NCBI GenBank assembly: GCA_013365325.1
Contig: JABVXV010000012.1
Coordinates: forward strand, 248,001 to 312,000
Source: Dipetalonema caudispina
Taxonomy: Eukaryota > Nematoda > Chromadorea > Rhabditida > Onchocercidae
DNA length: 64,000 nucleotides
Direction of reading: 5' to 3'
Made by a program: the position numbers and the translations under genes. Below are positions 10,871 through 24,061 of this stretch, in pieces (positions within the stretch are counted from its first letter, which is position 1; every line of letters begins with the position of its first letter). The notes beneath the pieces are model-generated. The model searched no databases and was not told the DNA's origin. It saw nothing but the letters and a program-made list of their open reading frames with translations.

Positions 10871-13485
10871 GAGAGTCAATCTTGTAACGGGGATATTAAT
10901 GCATCGAATGGCATCATCCCTCCATGTTTTAGCGGTATGCTCTTCTCTTCCACCTTTTATATCCATGATTCAAGTAGTAACTTTGAGTGTAGTCTAACCA
11001 ATTTGCATAGCATTTGTTGCGGTAGTGCGCATGCAAATCGGAAAGTTTCTAAAACATTTCACAGCACACTTTTAACCACAATTTATTCCGAGGAAAATCC
11101 ATCGAAGTCCATGGACACCCAGTGCATGGGTTCCTAGATACTGAAGGTAGTATGTAAAGTGAAGTTTTAACTTGTCTTTTCACATTTTTATCTAAACTGT
11201 GAAAGCATTTTGTACATACACCTCTTATAAACTTTCTTCTGGTAGGAAATGTGCTATCAACATTTAAGCTCGAAAAAATGTCAGTATGGAGGGGAGGAGA
11301 GGGTTTCCAAACAGTCATTAAGGTCTAACAAGCTTACAAAATGGAGCTGTTTAAGTGGTGTTTGAGAGGAAACAATGCAGTCACAAATGAAAATTTTTCT
11401 GTTGTATAAAGTGCTCCTGCTCATGTTGTATGAAAGGTGAACGTTGTTACTACGGATGGGACAGTTTCATCGCATCAAAAAGTGCCGCGGGAATTCTTTT
11501 TTGTAGCGAAAGTATTGATGAATCTATTAGGACAACTCCAGCCGTGCTTTCAGTATTTACGTAAGAGCATGTTTTTTATGGATTTGAAGTTTCGCTTTCA
11601 GGAGCTCAGTGTCTGGCGGTAACCGGTACTCATTTTTTAGTTGGTCATTTGAGGATCATAAGGGGTGTTGTAGGTCCTGACACTACTATGACTTTTTACA
11701 TTTATTTAAAAATAGTTGGATTTGTAATATTTGCATGAACTGATTGGAAAGACATTGTGTTCGTCCAGCGATTGGTAAATTTTAGCGAATATTATTGATT
11801 TTAGAATGCGGGAATTAAATATATGGCACTGACAGTTAATGACAGTTAATGTTATTTGTCGAGAGTTCAGGATTAAGCGCAGCTATAGCGAACCCAGAAT
11901 CAGAAATAGGAACATTCAGAATTTCATAACAGATTTAAAGCACTTCATGAACTGAGCGTTAGTGCATGAAACACTCCACTGTTTGAGGCTTTCTCGATCG
12001 GATTACTCGCTCCTCAGGGATGTATAATGTATTATGGGTATAATTGAAGTCATGAATTTCATCGTCTTGAGATCCATCTTTATTCACCTTAATTACTGTG
12101 AAAAAACCTTATTAGAAATTTGATAATCTTAAGTTTCTTGCTTCTCTGTTAGTTTGGTTCCTCAGTTCTATTTCTGGCAGAGTACTGTCGACTTCTATAT
12201 ATACATATAAGCAAACGGATCTGTAGCCGCGAAAACAGTTCAGATATTACCACATGATTTTGTTTTGTAGTCAACACTGCTTCACGTCATCACATTCAGC
12301 CAGAAGTGTGTTTCATATTCGCCATTCCAGAAAAATTTTTCCAGTAATAACTGTGTCTCTCAGAATGCTTGCTTCATCACTTCTGATGAAATCTCAGGTG
12401 TTCTGGATTGTTGAATAGATAGAAACGCTGACTTCACATCATATGAATTTTGAAGATAAAAACAAAATGCCTTCGAATCCTTTTCTTGAGATACAGTAAG
12501 TGTACTAGTGAGTCATGCCCACATTTATCGTGGAAGACCGGTTGTCATTTTGAAAGACTCGGTGGATTAAGGGGAGTTGTAAGAAAGTAATAGGCAGGGC
12601 GCTGTTATCGTCAAGAACTGATAAATCATTTTTGTATGAAGTTTTTTTGTTTGGCGCCATACATGTTTTATTCACTGCTTTTGACTTCTTTCCTTTTAAC
12701 AATTCAAGGTCATTTAATTAGGGAAAGAGGGAAGCAATTTCTGGAAGGGAAAAGAAGCAATTGTATTCTTGGGTTAATCAACCTAAGATGAAACATGTGA
12801 TATTTTCTTCCCGAACTACTTGCTCAACAAGTGAGAATGAAGTGTAACAGTCGAAATATGTACACTTCTCTGATTATACATCACATAATATATTCTCATG
12901 ATAGGTGCACAATAAACTATACACAGCAGCCCTGGGGCATTTTTGTGATCGATCAGCAATCGTATTTGTTGAGGAATCAATTTTGTGACATTTCCTCAAT
13001 TTTATTTTCAGTCTTGGGGAATGATTTCACACATTCTTGTTCCATATCGATTGTTATCCTCTCTCTGGGTTTCCATTCCACAATCACGAAGTCAACCATT
13101 ATTACCTGGATGGGAGAGAGGGTACGTGTGGAAATGCTAAGTTGTTCTGACGTAAATAGCCACTATTGTGGATCGTAAACGAGAGACCGTGCCTCACGGT
13201 TACATTTATTCAAACAAGTTTGAAGGTGGCGTAAGCCTTTTGATTATCCGGTATGAACTGTTTCAGTGGGCCATTTTTCTGAAATGGAATTCGGCCTTCA
13301 CATGGTTTCAAATAAGATTTTCCCCAACAACTTGAAATAGAGGGATCTATGCTTACTAATATAATTTATATTGAAATCCTAAATGAGGCCATGTGTTCAT
13401 TTCTACTGCGTATCCTCCTCTTGTTCTCATGCGTTTCTAAATGCCAAATTTTTTGGTATGGATTTGACGATTCATTATTTCACAG

Positions 13486-13505
13486 AAGAAAGTGATGCGT
13501 TAACA
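13486..13505 (+). promoter_or_regulatory. Probable 3' splice (trans- or cis-) acceptor and short 5' UTR of the zinc-finger gene
   Basis: TTATTTCACAG ends at 13485 and is followed after 20 nt by ATG 13506. A short spacing between a strong acceptor and the start codon is typical of nematode spliced-leader addition. This is an inference, as a cis-spliced 5' UTR exon would look the same. Confidence 0.45.
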
Positions 13506-16500
13506 ATGGTTGATGTTGCTATGGCAGGCTCATTGGAAGAATACGAATTTTCGGGAGCTGTAAGGGAAGACGTTGAAATGGAAAGCAAAAACATTGCAGA
13601 GGTTGAAGTAGAAGATGGTGAGCTACCGGAAGAAGGTGAAATCTGTGACGACGAAGATGTTGAAGGTTGTTCTTGTTGCTGATATCTTGTAGAAGTTAAG
13701 ATATCGAAATGCCGTGGTGGATGATGTAACCATCTGCTCGATTTACTTTCATCCAGAGTAGTTTCGACAAAATATTTGTATGATTTTTTTTAGGACGCGA
13801 TCGTGAAACAACAGAAAATCGAGAAGCAGCGCAAGCTGTATCTCCGAATGTATCTTTGAACCAGCCGCCTTTACGTAAACCGCGTGATTTCGACAAAGAG
13901 ATGGCGGTACGCATAAAAAAATCATTCAACATGCAAAAACAGACATATGAACGAACAATAATAAAATAACTGGTGAAAAAGAAGAAAAAATGATGATGAT
14001 GATGATGATTGGAGATGTCTGAAAAACAAGCAGATGGTGGAGAATGCATGCAAATGCAACAAACGCAACAAATACATTACAGTGTATTTTACATTGGATC
14101 CAGTGGTCCTTGCGGACCCTCCCAAAAACTGCCCACAAAATTACAACTACATAGTTTTTATCAGTAGTGCTATTCAAACTTAGAAATCACTTCAGTAATG
14201 CTATTCAAACTTAGAGTTCATTTGCTTAGAATCTCGCTTGCGGCTTAATTAGGAACTTTCCTTGACGATGTGTAGTATGTAGGGTCTTTATGCCAACCCT
14301 ATCCAACTCGATCAATCTGGAATAAGTGCTTTCGTTTGTGCAGTCGGCGTCTGAGGTTTAGCTGTTGAGTGAGGCACCCTTGGCTCGCTCGTGTGTCTTT
14401 TAGGAGTCATTTCGGATAACCACTGAAACTGAATGGGCGGGAGAAGTAAGCACAAGCTTTGAACTCATTTTTGAAGTTTTCGGTTCCGGAAATGATATAG
14501 TTACAATCTTATGTATTTGAGTCCCTAAGTTCCGGAAATGATATAGTTACAATCTTATGTATTTGAGTCTCTAAGTACTTATTCAACCAAGAAGTATTTG
14601 TCGGAAGATACTTTAAATTCACGCTTTGAAATGTAAGACCCTTTAAATTTGAGCTAATACTGTTACTCGCAATTTAAAAGATAGCGAAATTTAGAATGCG
14701 AGAGGTGCTGAAAGTAGCATGCTCAGTTCGTGGATGACTGGCGTAAAACAGCGTGCAAAGCCGGGGATCGCAACAATCGCCTCTCCAACGGTTGATGCAA
14801 ATGAAGAATATTATGGGTACGGCAGTAACTCACCAAACGATGGAACAGGAGACAAAGATTATAGGAATCGAGGAGGGGATTCAGCTGATAAGGTATAATT
14901 ATGTGTATTTATACGACTTGTGGAGTAGTGCACAGGAGGAAAGCTTTTGCTCCTTTAAATAGCTCTGTTAAACATTTTTCAGCTGTTTATGATGCTGAGC
15001 CAAAATTCACGACATACACAGTTTTGTTTGATGCAGACCAACAAGAAAAAAAAAAAAGCTTCCTTATCACTAGTAATCTTGTCGTTCTCGTTTTGTTTTG
15101 TGGATCGTTTCTTCAGGCTTTCGTAGAAATACCACTTAGGCATAGTTTCTGACATACATGCTTCCTGACTTCTGAGGTAATATTTCAAGGATTACCGTTG
15201 GATGCGAGATGAAGATGGACACAGAGGACCTGGTGATGTGAATGAATTTGGCGATAGTGATTATAGAGGTGGATCACCGAAAATGGAAAGGCGGTTAGCG
15301 TTCAGTTTAAGAAGTTAAGAAATAAGTCAAGGGATATCGTAACTAGTTAACAAAAATCCATCGTAATCTCGAATACTTGTGGTAGTTGCAATTTAGTTCA
15401 ATATATGATGTTTCAAGTTTTGTATGCATAAATTTAGACTTCTGTTTTTGAGACCATTTTTTTGCAGCCGTCGACGCTCTATAAGTCCAACATATGGTGG
15501 TCCCAAACGGCCAAGACATTCGCCACCAGTGCGAGGTTGCTATCGTGGAAGAGGTTTCCGAGGGCGCTGGGGAGAGCGTCAAATTTGTAAATTCTTCCGT
15601 GAGGGATACTGCAGAGACGTAAATAATCTTGATTTGTTTCAATTATCCATACCTTTTCAAAAGTAAATTAGTTTTTAAAAAGATCCATAACCTGATTGCT
15701 GTGGCCAGCTACTCAGCCATTATATTTCCTGTGATTAAAAAAATCACAAAAATTGTAAAGCGCGAAAATTTTTAAAAATATAATTTACGAAATTCTAGGG
15801 CGACAGCTGTTCGTATTCTCACGATGCTGCGGATTCTGGTCGTAAAGCTGAACTATGCAAATTCTATCAACAAGGTTTTTGTAAAAAAGGTCTTCAATGT
15901 CCTTTACTACATGGAGAGTACCCATGTAAAGCTTTTCATAAAGGAGAATGCTCGAAAGATCCATGTCAATTTTCACATTTGCCTCTCAACAGTTTCACAC
16001 AGCCAATATTCGACCAGGTTAGCGATTTTCCAAAATGAACTAAGATGGTGTCTTATTGGAGAGTTGTTGCTTTATAAGATTAGTATATTTCAGATGATGA
16101 AAGATGATGAATTGGCGTCACGTATAGCTATTCCTCAAGGGCCTCTGAAACGACGAGTTTTGCTTCCTGGTGGACCAAGTTCTTCACCCGGTGCTCAGCC
16201 AACAGTACCGGCTATTGTTACAGTGACTGCAGATGGCGGAATAACTGGAGGTGTGATACCTCCACCTGCTGTCGTTGTTCCAACTCTATCATCGGGAGCG
16301 CCAGTTACTATCGCTCAACCTCAGCTCGTCATACCACCACCTTTGGCCGCTAATCCAACACCTTATCCTGCTTTTTTTCCGCACCATTCAGTACCAGCTA
16401 CAGCTGTTGTGAATCCGGCATCATTGAGTGGTGCTGTCCCTGGATTAGCACCTCCGCAACCTGTTCAGAGCGCAACAGTAATTCTACAGCAATATTCGGT

Positions 16501-18435
16501 TTGTTTTCCAATGTAGCGTTGCAGTTGTCAAAAAATTGATTTAAACGTTTTATTGCTAAGATGCAATCAGAATATCTGTTCAGGCAAGTGTTGAGAAACG
16601 CAGTTCACTGGAGGATGAGGAAGATAATTCATTTAACATCAACAAAATGTTGGAACAAATAACAGCTAAAGTGAAAAAGGACAATGCTATGGATGGTTTG
16701 CAATCAATATGAATTTTTTTCTGTTTCTTGAAGAAATGACTGGAGTTTGCACTCCTCAACTTCACTTATCAGTTTTCAATGAGAAATAGATAATGTGGAT
16801 AAAATTTTGCAGAATCTCCAGCAAGTCCGCCCATGTTTAATCCAGATGCAGTCGCTGATGAAAATGCTCCAACTATTCCAGAAACAAATATTCTTGCTTG
16901 GAAACTCCATCCAGTCGATGACATACCAAGTCCTCAGACGAATATTGATTCACAAATATTGCAGGTATATAAGGACTTGGCATAAATATTTTGTAATCAT
17001 ACAGAATATGAAAATATTGTTTCTTTTTGGAAAACTGTTGTCATCTCGATGCTAATTTTAGATGTCGTTAACTGATGCTGGTCTTCGTAACGATCCACGT
17101 ATCAAGAAAGCGCTGGCGTCACAGTTTGATGCTTTTACTAATTCCTTAATGAATGCCGCACCACCGCCACTACCACAACCAGCTCAAATATTTGTGCAAC
17201 AGTCGAGTGCTACAGCAAGCACATCTTCTACCCAGTCCACCGTTCTTTCTGTTCTTCCAAAAGAAGAATCAAGGTTAGTCACGTTTGGCGAGTGTGATTT
17301 AATTAAGATGAGCATAATTTTATTCAGCCATGGAGACAGTAACTAAAACAGAAAGGTAACCGTATTTAGGTCCATATTTATTTGAATTATAATGCGCCGA
17401 ATTTTGCCTCGTAGTTTATTTCCGTTGTAGTGAGTGGTCCATTGCAGTGCGTCGAGGTTATCTGATCCAAGGATGTCGGCTGTAAGTCGAGATCCGCGTA
17501 AGAGGACAACAGTCAGTGATCCACGTGTAACATCTGTCGGTGATTCACGCTTAGTTTCAACCACGACTCCTACATTGGACCCACGTCTTGCTCCGGTAGA
17601 TATTTTTTAGACCTTTTTTTATCTTAAGCAAGCTAAACTAAAATATTTAGCTACGTTCGACATGTAGCTTGTAAAACATTTCTTATTTGATAGAGCAAAA
17701 TACGTTTTGTTTGTTTTTTCTAGCATGAAGATCTATTCTTCCTTGTATTTTAGCCCAATAGTTTAATTCAAATGGGACAAATACCGTCAACATCCACATC
17801 GAGAGTTGGAGTTGATAGTCTATATGGGGCAACAATGCAGACAACAAGTCAAAATCGCGATCAAGATCATCGTTTGCATCCGTCTGGTTATGAAAATAGT
17901 CATTTGGAAGAACACAGTACAGAGCGGGTTGGTAGTTATGAAAATCGTCGTGGTTCGGGAAGTAACTGGATGCCACAGATTCGTGCTGCTGTTGATCCGC
18001 GTCAAGTTAAAAGGTTAACATTTTCAAAAAAATTTTAACTCATAAAGCTGAAAAGAGTAGAGTTTTCAAGTTAATCATATTTGATTAAGTTAATTTACTT
18101 CATAATTTTTGTTTATTTCTTGGCCTGCAAAGTACACTTATTGGGAATTGGGTAGTTTCGTCACAAAATTATGAACATTCCAAGCATTTTATTAAATTGT
18201 GTTTTAAAGGTATGTAATTGGTGGATACAGGAGTGAACTTAACAACAGTCAGGATCGTGATGAAAGGGCGGTGAATCGTGCAAGAGGAGAGGGAACCAAA
18301 TCACCGTCAAATAATTCTGCCGCAGCTAGTGTGACTACCATACCTCAAGCTCCTCTTTCTCTGCGAGAAAAGAGGAAGAACAATGAATATGAAAGTCCTC
18401 TAAGCAGAATTCCGGAAAAAACTCGATGGACATAG
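13506..18435 (+). CDS. ZC3H4: CCCH zinc-finger protein, ZC3H4/ZC3H6/suppressor-of-sable family
   Basis: Thirteen exons join in phase: 13506-13665, 13794-13906, 14752-14892, 15190-15293, 15468-15618, 15799-16017, 16094-16498, 16584-16695, 16813-16964, 17062-17273, 17448-17595, 17754-18013 and 18210-18435, about 800 residues. The N-terminus has the family's acidic motif (EDGELPEEGEICDDED, about residues 37-52), then an Arg/Gly region. Three tandem fingers follow: C213-C221-C227-H231 (C-x7-C-x5-C-x3-H), C243-C251-C257-H261, and C266-C274-C279-H283 (x4 in the third). After them come a Pro/Ala/Val-rich segment and a Ser-rich tail with repeated DPR motifs (NDPRIKK, SDPRMS, RDPRKR, SDPRVTS, LDPRLAP, DPRQVKR), also typical of the family. 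In animals these nuclear RNA-binding proteins restrain unproductive RNA polymerase II transcription with WDR82. The exon-1 donor (GTTGTT) is weak; all other phases agree. Confidence 0.92.
14161..14222. repeat. 31-bp tandem duplication in an intron
   Basis: Two copies, 14161-14191 and 14192-14222, share TCAGTARTGCTATTCAAACT and diverge at the 3' end. They lie in the 13907-14751 intron of the zinc-finger gene. Confidence 0.75.
14483..14574. repeat. 46-bp tandem duplication in an intron
   Basis: Two near-identical copies, 14483-14528 and 14529-14574, begin GTTCCGGAAATGATATAG and differ at one base (CCC versus CTC near the end). They are in the same intron as the 14161 duplication, so this intron carries two recent tandem duplications. 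Confidence 0.9.
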
Positions 18436-20015
18436 AAAAACAAGGGGTTTCTTTTTGCAGATCTCATTCATGCCGTTCACCGTTTAAGCCATTTCCGCGT
18501 AGTTTCTTTTTTTCTACAAAATAATTGTTTTTCATCGAATGAACGTTGATAACAGCTAATATCCGTTACTTGAAGCAATTTCTTTTTTTTTTTCATTGTT
18601 TTTAATCATTGCATTAGTATTGGAAACAATGTATGATGGACTAGCATTTTTACGTTTTAGAGTAGGTAGTCACTTCTGTCAGCCTTGTGCTCTTAGCTCT
18701 TAGTTTATAACTTTTAGCAAGCTACTGAGGATAAATATCTGTACTGATTCCGTGTTGACAGTATTACATACTAGATTCTCATATCTTTTGATTTACCTGC
18801 GACATTCACCTCGAAGATCAGGTGAAGAACGTTCATGCAGTAAGTCTATTTCCAGTTCACCGCATGTTACGGTCTTCGTTTATGCTGTTGAACAGATAGC
18901 GTTCTTTCAGAAACATAGTTCAAAAATATCTTTTTTGCTTTTATGTTGATCGTTCGTGAGTCTCGTATTGAGGCTGCCTTTTAGTAGTCCCAGCATCGGG
19001 TTTGTTTGATACAATTGGCCTTACTGGAATCTCACCAGCTGTTTGTAAGCAACATAGGCCGTGATGCGAAATATCTTTTTTGACAATTGTTCTTTTGAGC
19101 TTCTTTTCAACAGTATCTAAATAACATATACGGCCATGGGAAATCTTGCGAATGCATCACTGCTGCAGTTGTTGCTGTGCATTACTACTGTACAGGCCTT
19201 AGGTGTTCTGATTATGTTTTGCATGATATTCTTTTTAATCGTAATCTTTTTTCTTTATGGTTATAATTTGTTCGTTGTTTGGACGTTTTGTGTACTTGAA
19301 GTTAATTAATCTATTTGTGCAAATCACCTGCGATCGACAGCAAGTGGTTTAACTGGATTGGTTTGACAGTTGATATTATGAATTTTCTTCAGAAATAGTT
19401 GAGGGAGCAAAACTGCAGGAATCGTTTTTTGGTAATTTCTTATGGAGTACATGATCAGCTGTAAATTTTTTAAAATTCCCTTTGTGTTTCACTATTTTTC
19501 ATTCTTTTCGTGTTCTAGCTATCTGTTACTGCGCTTGAAATTTTTTTGAAATATTTCGGAGCTTTTTTTGCATAAGAATGTTTCATGAAAGTTATTAAAG
19601 ATTTGAGCATTGTTACTTCTCCAGTGCAATTTTTCCGGCTCAGTTCAGTTCGAATTGCGTAGATTGGGGTATGGGATAATTTTAATCATTTTCGTAGTGT
19701 TCAATGTTCTGGAAAAATAGCTAGTTCCCTTTTTATGAACTGTAAATGCAAAGTTTTTGCCAGCGACTGCTAAAGTATTTAATCCTGGCCATAGAATTAC
19801 AGTAACATTAAATTTCCAACATTCATTTTCTTTAGGATGCTGCCACCTGGCAGAGGGGTTCTATACAATTTCAATTGCCCGACGTTTGTAGCGAAAGATT
19901 GCGGCTGGCTTTTGTAACTGATACAACATGCATTCGTTCAATGTTTCCTTATAAATTGTGTAAATTTAGTCGATCATAAATGCAAGAGAAACAATAAATA
20001 TACTTCGCTTTCCTT
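18436..20015 (+). other. Probable long 3' UTR of the zinc-finger gene
   Basis: After TAG 18433-18435 the sequence is T-rich with no convincing coding frame. AATAAA at 19993-19998 is a candidate polyadenylation signal, implying a 3' UTR of about 1.58 kb. Earlier cleavage sites cannot be excluded. Confidence 0.45.
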
Positions 20016-20651
20016 CTGGAAATTCCTCGGATTACTCATAGTTATAGTAAAAGCTAGAGTTTAATGAGTGCTTCGAGGGATTTAGACTGATATGGCCGGT
20101 TATCACTTCTATGCACTGGTTGAGAAATAAGTTGATTTATTCTTGGTGAGTACACGACACAAAACTTACGAAATTAGAAATCACGGAGAAGAATGTTAGT
20201 ATCATGAGTTTCTGCTGTAGCTTGTACTTTTGAACATGTCTATAACTGACTCGTATTTTATTTAAATGATAGAACAAGAGGGTCGAACATTCGAAACAAT
20301 TCCGCTTTAGAAGATATTAATTATAAGTTTGATCTGGATTGGCAAGTGAAATTTAAATTAATTTTCAGCTGATATATTCTAGTTCAGTCTTAATGATCAA
20401 GAGCTATAAATTCATGCAAACATTCGGAGTCCCTATTATAAAAAAATTGACTACCGAGCACTTTGTATAATCAACTGTATTTGTGTTGCGTACTCAATTA
20501 TTGGTAAGGTATGATAGAATTTATGTTCCATCATTATCATAGATCGTCGAATAGTGTAATCAATGATAATAAGAGTAGCAGCCAGCACTCAGTTTTCCTA
20601 GGTATTCCAGTTGTAAAATTTAATGAAAATTGTAATTCATAAGGATATTAA

Positions 20652-20672
20652 TTTTTTTTTTTTTTTTTTTTT
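20652..20672. repeat. Poly-T run, 21 bp
   Basis: Uninterrupted T homopolymer in the intergenic region. Confidence 0.9.
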
Positions 20673-23340
20673 GAGGTGACCAAGCTAGGAATTATGAAAA
20701 TCATCCTTGCACCAACAGAGGAGAATCTTCCCTATTCTCAATTCCGGTACATTATGCACAAAAAACAGTGCACTGAAAAGATTAGTAAAAATTTAATGGA
20801 CAACACTAGTTCATAGTTTTTCAATCTATTTTTAGATTGAAAAGAGATCTTTTCACCATCCAATTTAAGAATGGTAAGAGAAATTTCAGTCAATAATGCT
20901 TATTACTTTGTCAAAATTAGTTTCTAAAGCGTCAATCATGAGAAGTCATAATTTTAACACGACAACATTCATTCCCATTCCTGCCGTACAACTGATGTTA
21001 TAATTTAATGCTTTAAGAAAAGGATGAAATGACTACTTGATTGTCTTGTACTAGCACCCTCAGGGAATAATTGCTGGGAGGGTCCTTTCATTCACTCTTC
21101 GAGAAAGCCTATTTGTTCCCTGACGCATTTATGACGTAAAATATTCAAGCCATCATTTGTGTCTTTCAATCAACCAGCAACTTATCGATTCCTTTTTAGC
21201 TACATTCCTTATCCTTTCAATTCCTTAACATTCTTACATTATGATTCTTTAAAATGGACTTTCAATCATGCACTTGCTTAGTTCTAAACGATTAAAATCT
21301 GCATATTTCTCTTTTGCTCATTATAATTGTTCTTATTCGTTGCTGTAATTACCAACTATTGATGATATTTTCGGTATCATAGAAATACTTGGAATCAATA
21401 TCTTGACAGGAAATATCCCCTAGAAAGATACTTCCATCCAGCTTGCTTCCGTTTATTTCTCAAATTTTTCTAACTGTTGATCTGAGGAGCAAAATCATGT
21501 CATCGTATAACAGAATAACACTGCCGATACATTTTCATCCTAGTAAAATGAATATACCATCGATATTTTAAGGTTCGCCAAGATCATTTTTCTCACTACG
21601 CTGCTATTGATTTTACTGAGATAAAGATGAAAGCTAACCACCATTACTTTAATCTCTTGTCTTAAACTGATCAGTTTCACTCGAAGATTTGTCATTTCCA
21701 CTGCATTCGCTATCTTCTCAACACTTAGTCCAATGACCATGTTCTTTTTTCAATATCACTTAGCATTGCCCTCCGAACATTCAGCTGTTATCAATAAGCT
21801 AAATGAATGTCGGTTCATTTTCCCTTATGATTTCGATGTATATTGAGGTTATTTATGCGGTACCTAAATATATGATGAATCATTGTTGCAAACATTCACT
21901 TAGTGTTTGCAACAGCAAGATTATATTGAATTCCTTGAAGTTATCATCGTTTTTACTTCACTATTCTCTGGCATTATCTTCTGCGTATACCTAATACGTA
22001 ACGGTAAAAAATACTCAGATTTTATTTCACTTGGAATTTGTTCTGAGGGATTGTTTAATGTTACTTTCAAAACGTCGTAAGTAACATTTTGAATCTAATC
22101 TTCAATGCATCCTGTATCAAAAATATAGGAGATATGATCAGCGAAATGTACGGAATGCTTTGATTTCCTACAGCACTGAACAGCTGCACTGCATTATGAG
22201 AAAACATATATTTTGATTAAGCTAAGCCACTGCAGATTCACGAAATTCTACTTCATTGATTTGTAAATGATTTCTCTGCAATGACTGTGAATCGATGGAT
22301 CTGCATTGGATCGATTGCAGAATTTCTTAGGATTGAAGAATAAGAAGAATAATGACTTAGGATAGCATTCTCCAATTAGGCAATTAGTTCCAGTCCTATA
22401 CTCATAGATGTCAGCGATTAATCATTCTCATTAGAATCCTCTTTATAAACACATCCGCCATTTTGTAACTTTGTAAGACTTGCAGAATCAGAATATCCTG
22501 ACAGCCTACCGGTAACTATCTAATAAATTATATGGTCCATACTGTCGTAACTATGCAGCTCACTCTTCTCCTCCCTACCCTTATTTGATAGTTATAGGCT
22601 GGTTAAAGGGAGGTGTTGTATACAAACTTGTTCTCTGTTTTGTAGAGAGATGGAAGAATAGCGGCGGAGGCACATCGACTGATCATTTATCTTCCACTGC
22701 CTAACGAAATTTGGTTCAAAGATTATTTTCTTTTCAAATGGTAGGCAATAAAGAATAGGGGATGTGAAGTAACAGATAGTCAAAGGTAGAAATAGGAGTA
22801 TTTTGTTATGAAAGTGAAATTAAATGTGAACATAAATTCCGGTATCATCAAACTTTCCCCATTTTATTTGTACATCATACCCTATTCCCTCCGCCTATCT
22901 CCTGCATTGTTTGCATCGTTTTCATGCATTATTTACATTATGTCACGTTTGTTGTAGTTGAAATTCATTCCAGCGCTGTCAATAGCAACCATCTTTGAGC
23001 TGTGTTTTTTATTGAACTGATTGTCAATGGACAGGTCGGTAGAATACCTGTGGAAATGGTAACTTTTCCTCTATCATTAGGTTTGACACTGTGAACGACG
23101 GCATTTCGGACACTACTTATTATAACAATATTACTTCACTAGCCAATGGTTAGCTCATCTCATCTTGCTAATATCTTCTATTTTTAACTTTATATTTCTA
23201 TACCATTTCACTTTATCTAGAGAATAGACTAAGTTTTTGTTGTTTTTTTTTTTTTTGTTCCAAATGTATTTTTCATTCGCATTAATTCTGATGATTCAAT
23301 ACCCCGTCGATTATCACTGGTCGATATGTAGGTGAGTGGC

Positions 23341-23362
23341 TATATATATATATATATATATA
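23341..23362. repeat. (TA)n microsatellite
   Basis: Eleven TA units. Confidence 0.9.
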
Positions 23363-23867
23363 ATGTATGTATGTGTATAAGCATGCTTATTTTCATGTGG
23401 GACGAAATGATGCATTATAAAGGTGAAAATAAACTGAGATCTCTTCCAATTTCAAAAAGTTACCAAATGATCGTTTTTTCATGTGTTCGTCTGGGAAGCG
23501 CTTTTATCTATCATACAAAAACAATTCTTTGATATAACTGTAATGTTATTCCTCATCATCTGATGCTATTTTATAGCTAATGCTGTAATACACTGAAAAG
23601 CTTATAATCAATTTAATATTCACAAAAAGAAGGAATGGATATGTGCTTAAGATGGAAAGAGAAGAAGGGGAAAGGAAATTGAGTATGCTCGTAAATATTG
23701 AATCATGAAGACGTCTAGTAGTTCCCACGTTAAACTTATAGCACCTGTAGATTCATCCCATTCTTCATCATTTTACTATTTGCCATTGTAATAGCGCCGT
23801 GTAGCCTGCTGCAACATTACATCGGCTTGATTTACTGCTTGTTATTGTTTATTGTGATATTTTTGGC

Positions 23868-24061
23868 ATGGCATACCAATTGATATTTGGCAGGAGAGAA
23901 TGTGAAGTGTGGTATATTTTTATTAGCGAAAGTTTTATTCAACTCGTTTCACTTCCTATATCATTTAATTTTAAACAAAACTTTCTCTCGCCAAGAGAAA
24001 AATATATATATATATACCATGCTCCACATTTTCTCCTGGCCAATATCAATTAGTATGCCAT
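23868..24061. mobile_element. Long imperfect inverted repeat (fold-back, MITE-like)
   Basis: The left end ATGGCATACCAATTGATAT is the near-perfect reverse complement of the right end ATATCAATTAGTATGCCAT. Pairing continues inward through AGGAGARAATGTG and then a GCGAAAGTTTT / AAAACTTTCTCTCGC block, leaving a loop of roughly 40 nt. Total size is about 194 bp with no coding capacity. The right arm has gained a TA repeat (24001-24016). This is the structure of a small non-autonomous fold-back or MITE element. A clear target-site duplication was not found, so the class is uncertain. Confidence 0.65.

Larger units (their letters stand above)
6065..13485. other. Gene-poor interval with simple repeats
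   Basis: This lies between the start of the - strand membrane-protein gene and the zinc-finger gene. It holds CT, TTG/TTA, TCTG/TCTA, GT and AC simple repeats and a 17-C run. The 9.2-10.6 kb part is richer in G and C than its surroundings. Open frames here (at 9450-9746 -, 10432-10746 +, 12831-13178 +, and others) lack splice-site support or domain-like composition. It probably contains the promoters and non-coding first exons of the two flanking, divergently transcribed genes. I could not place them. Confidence 0.45.
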
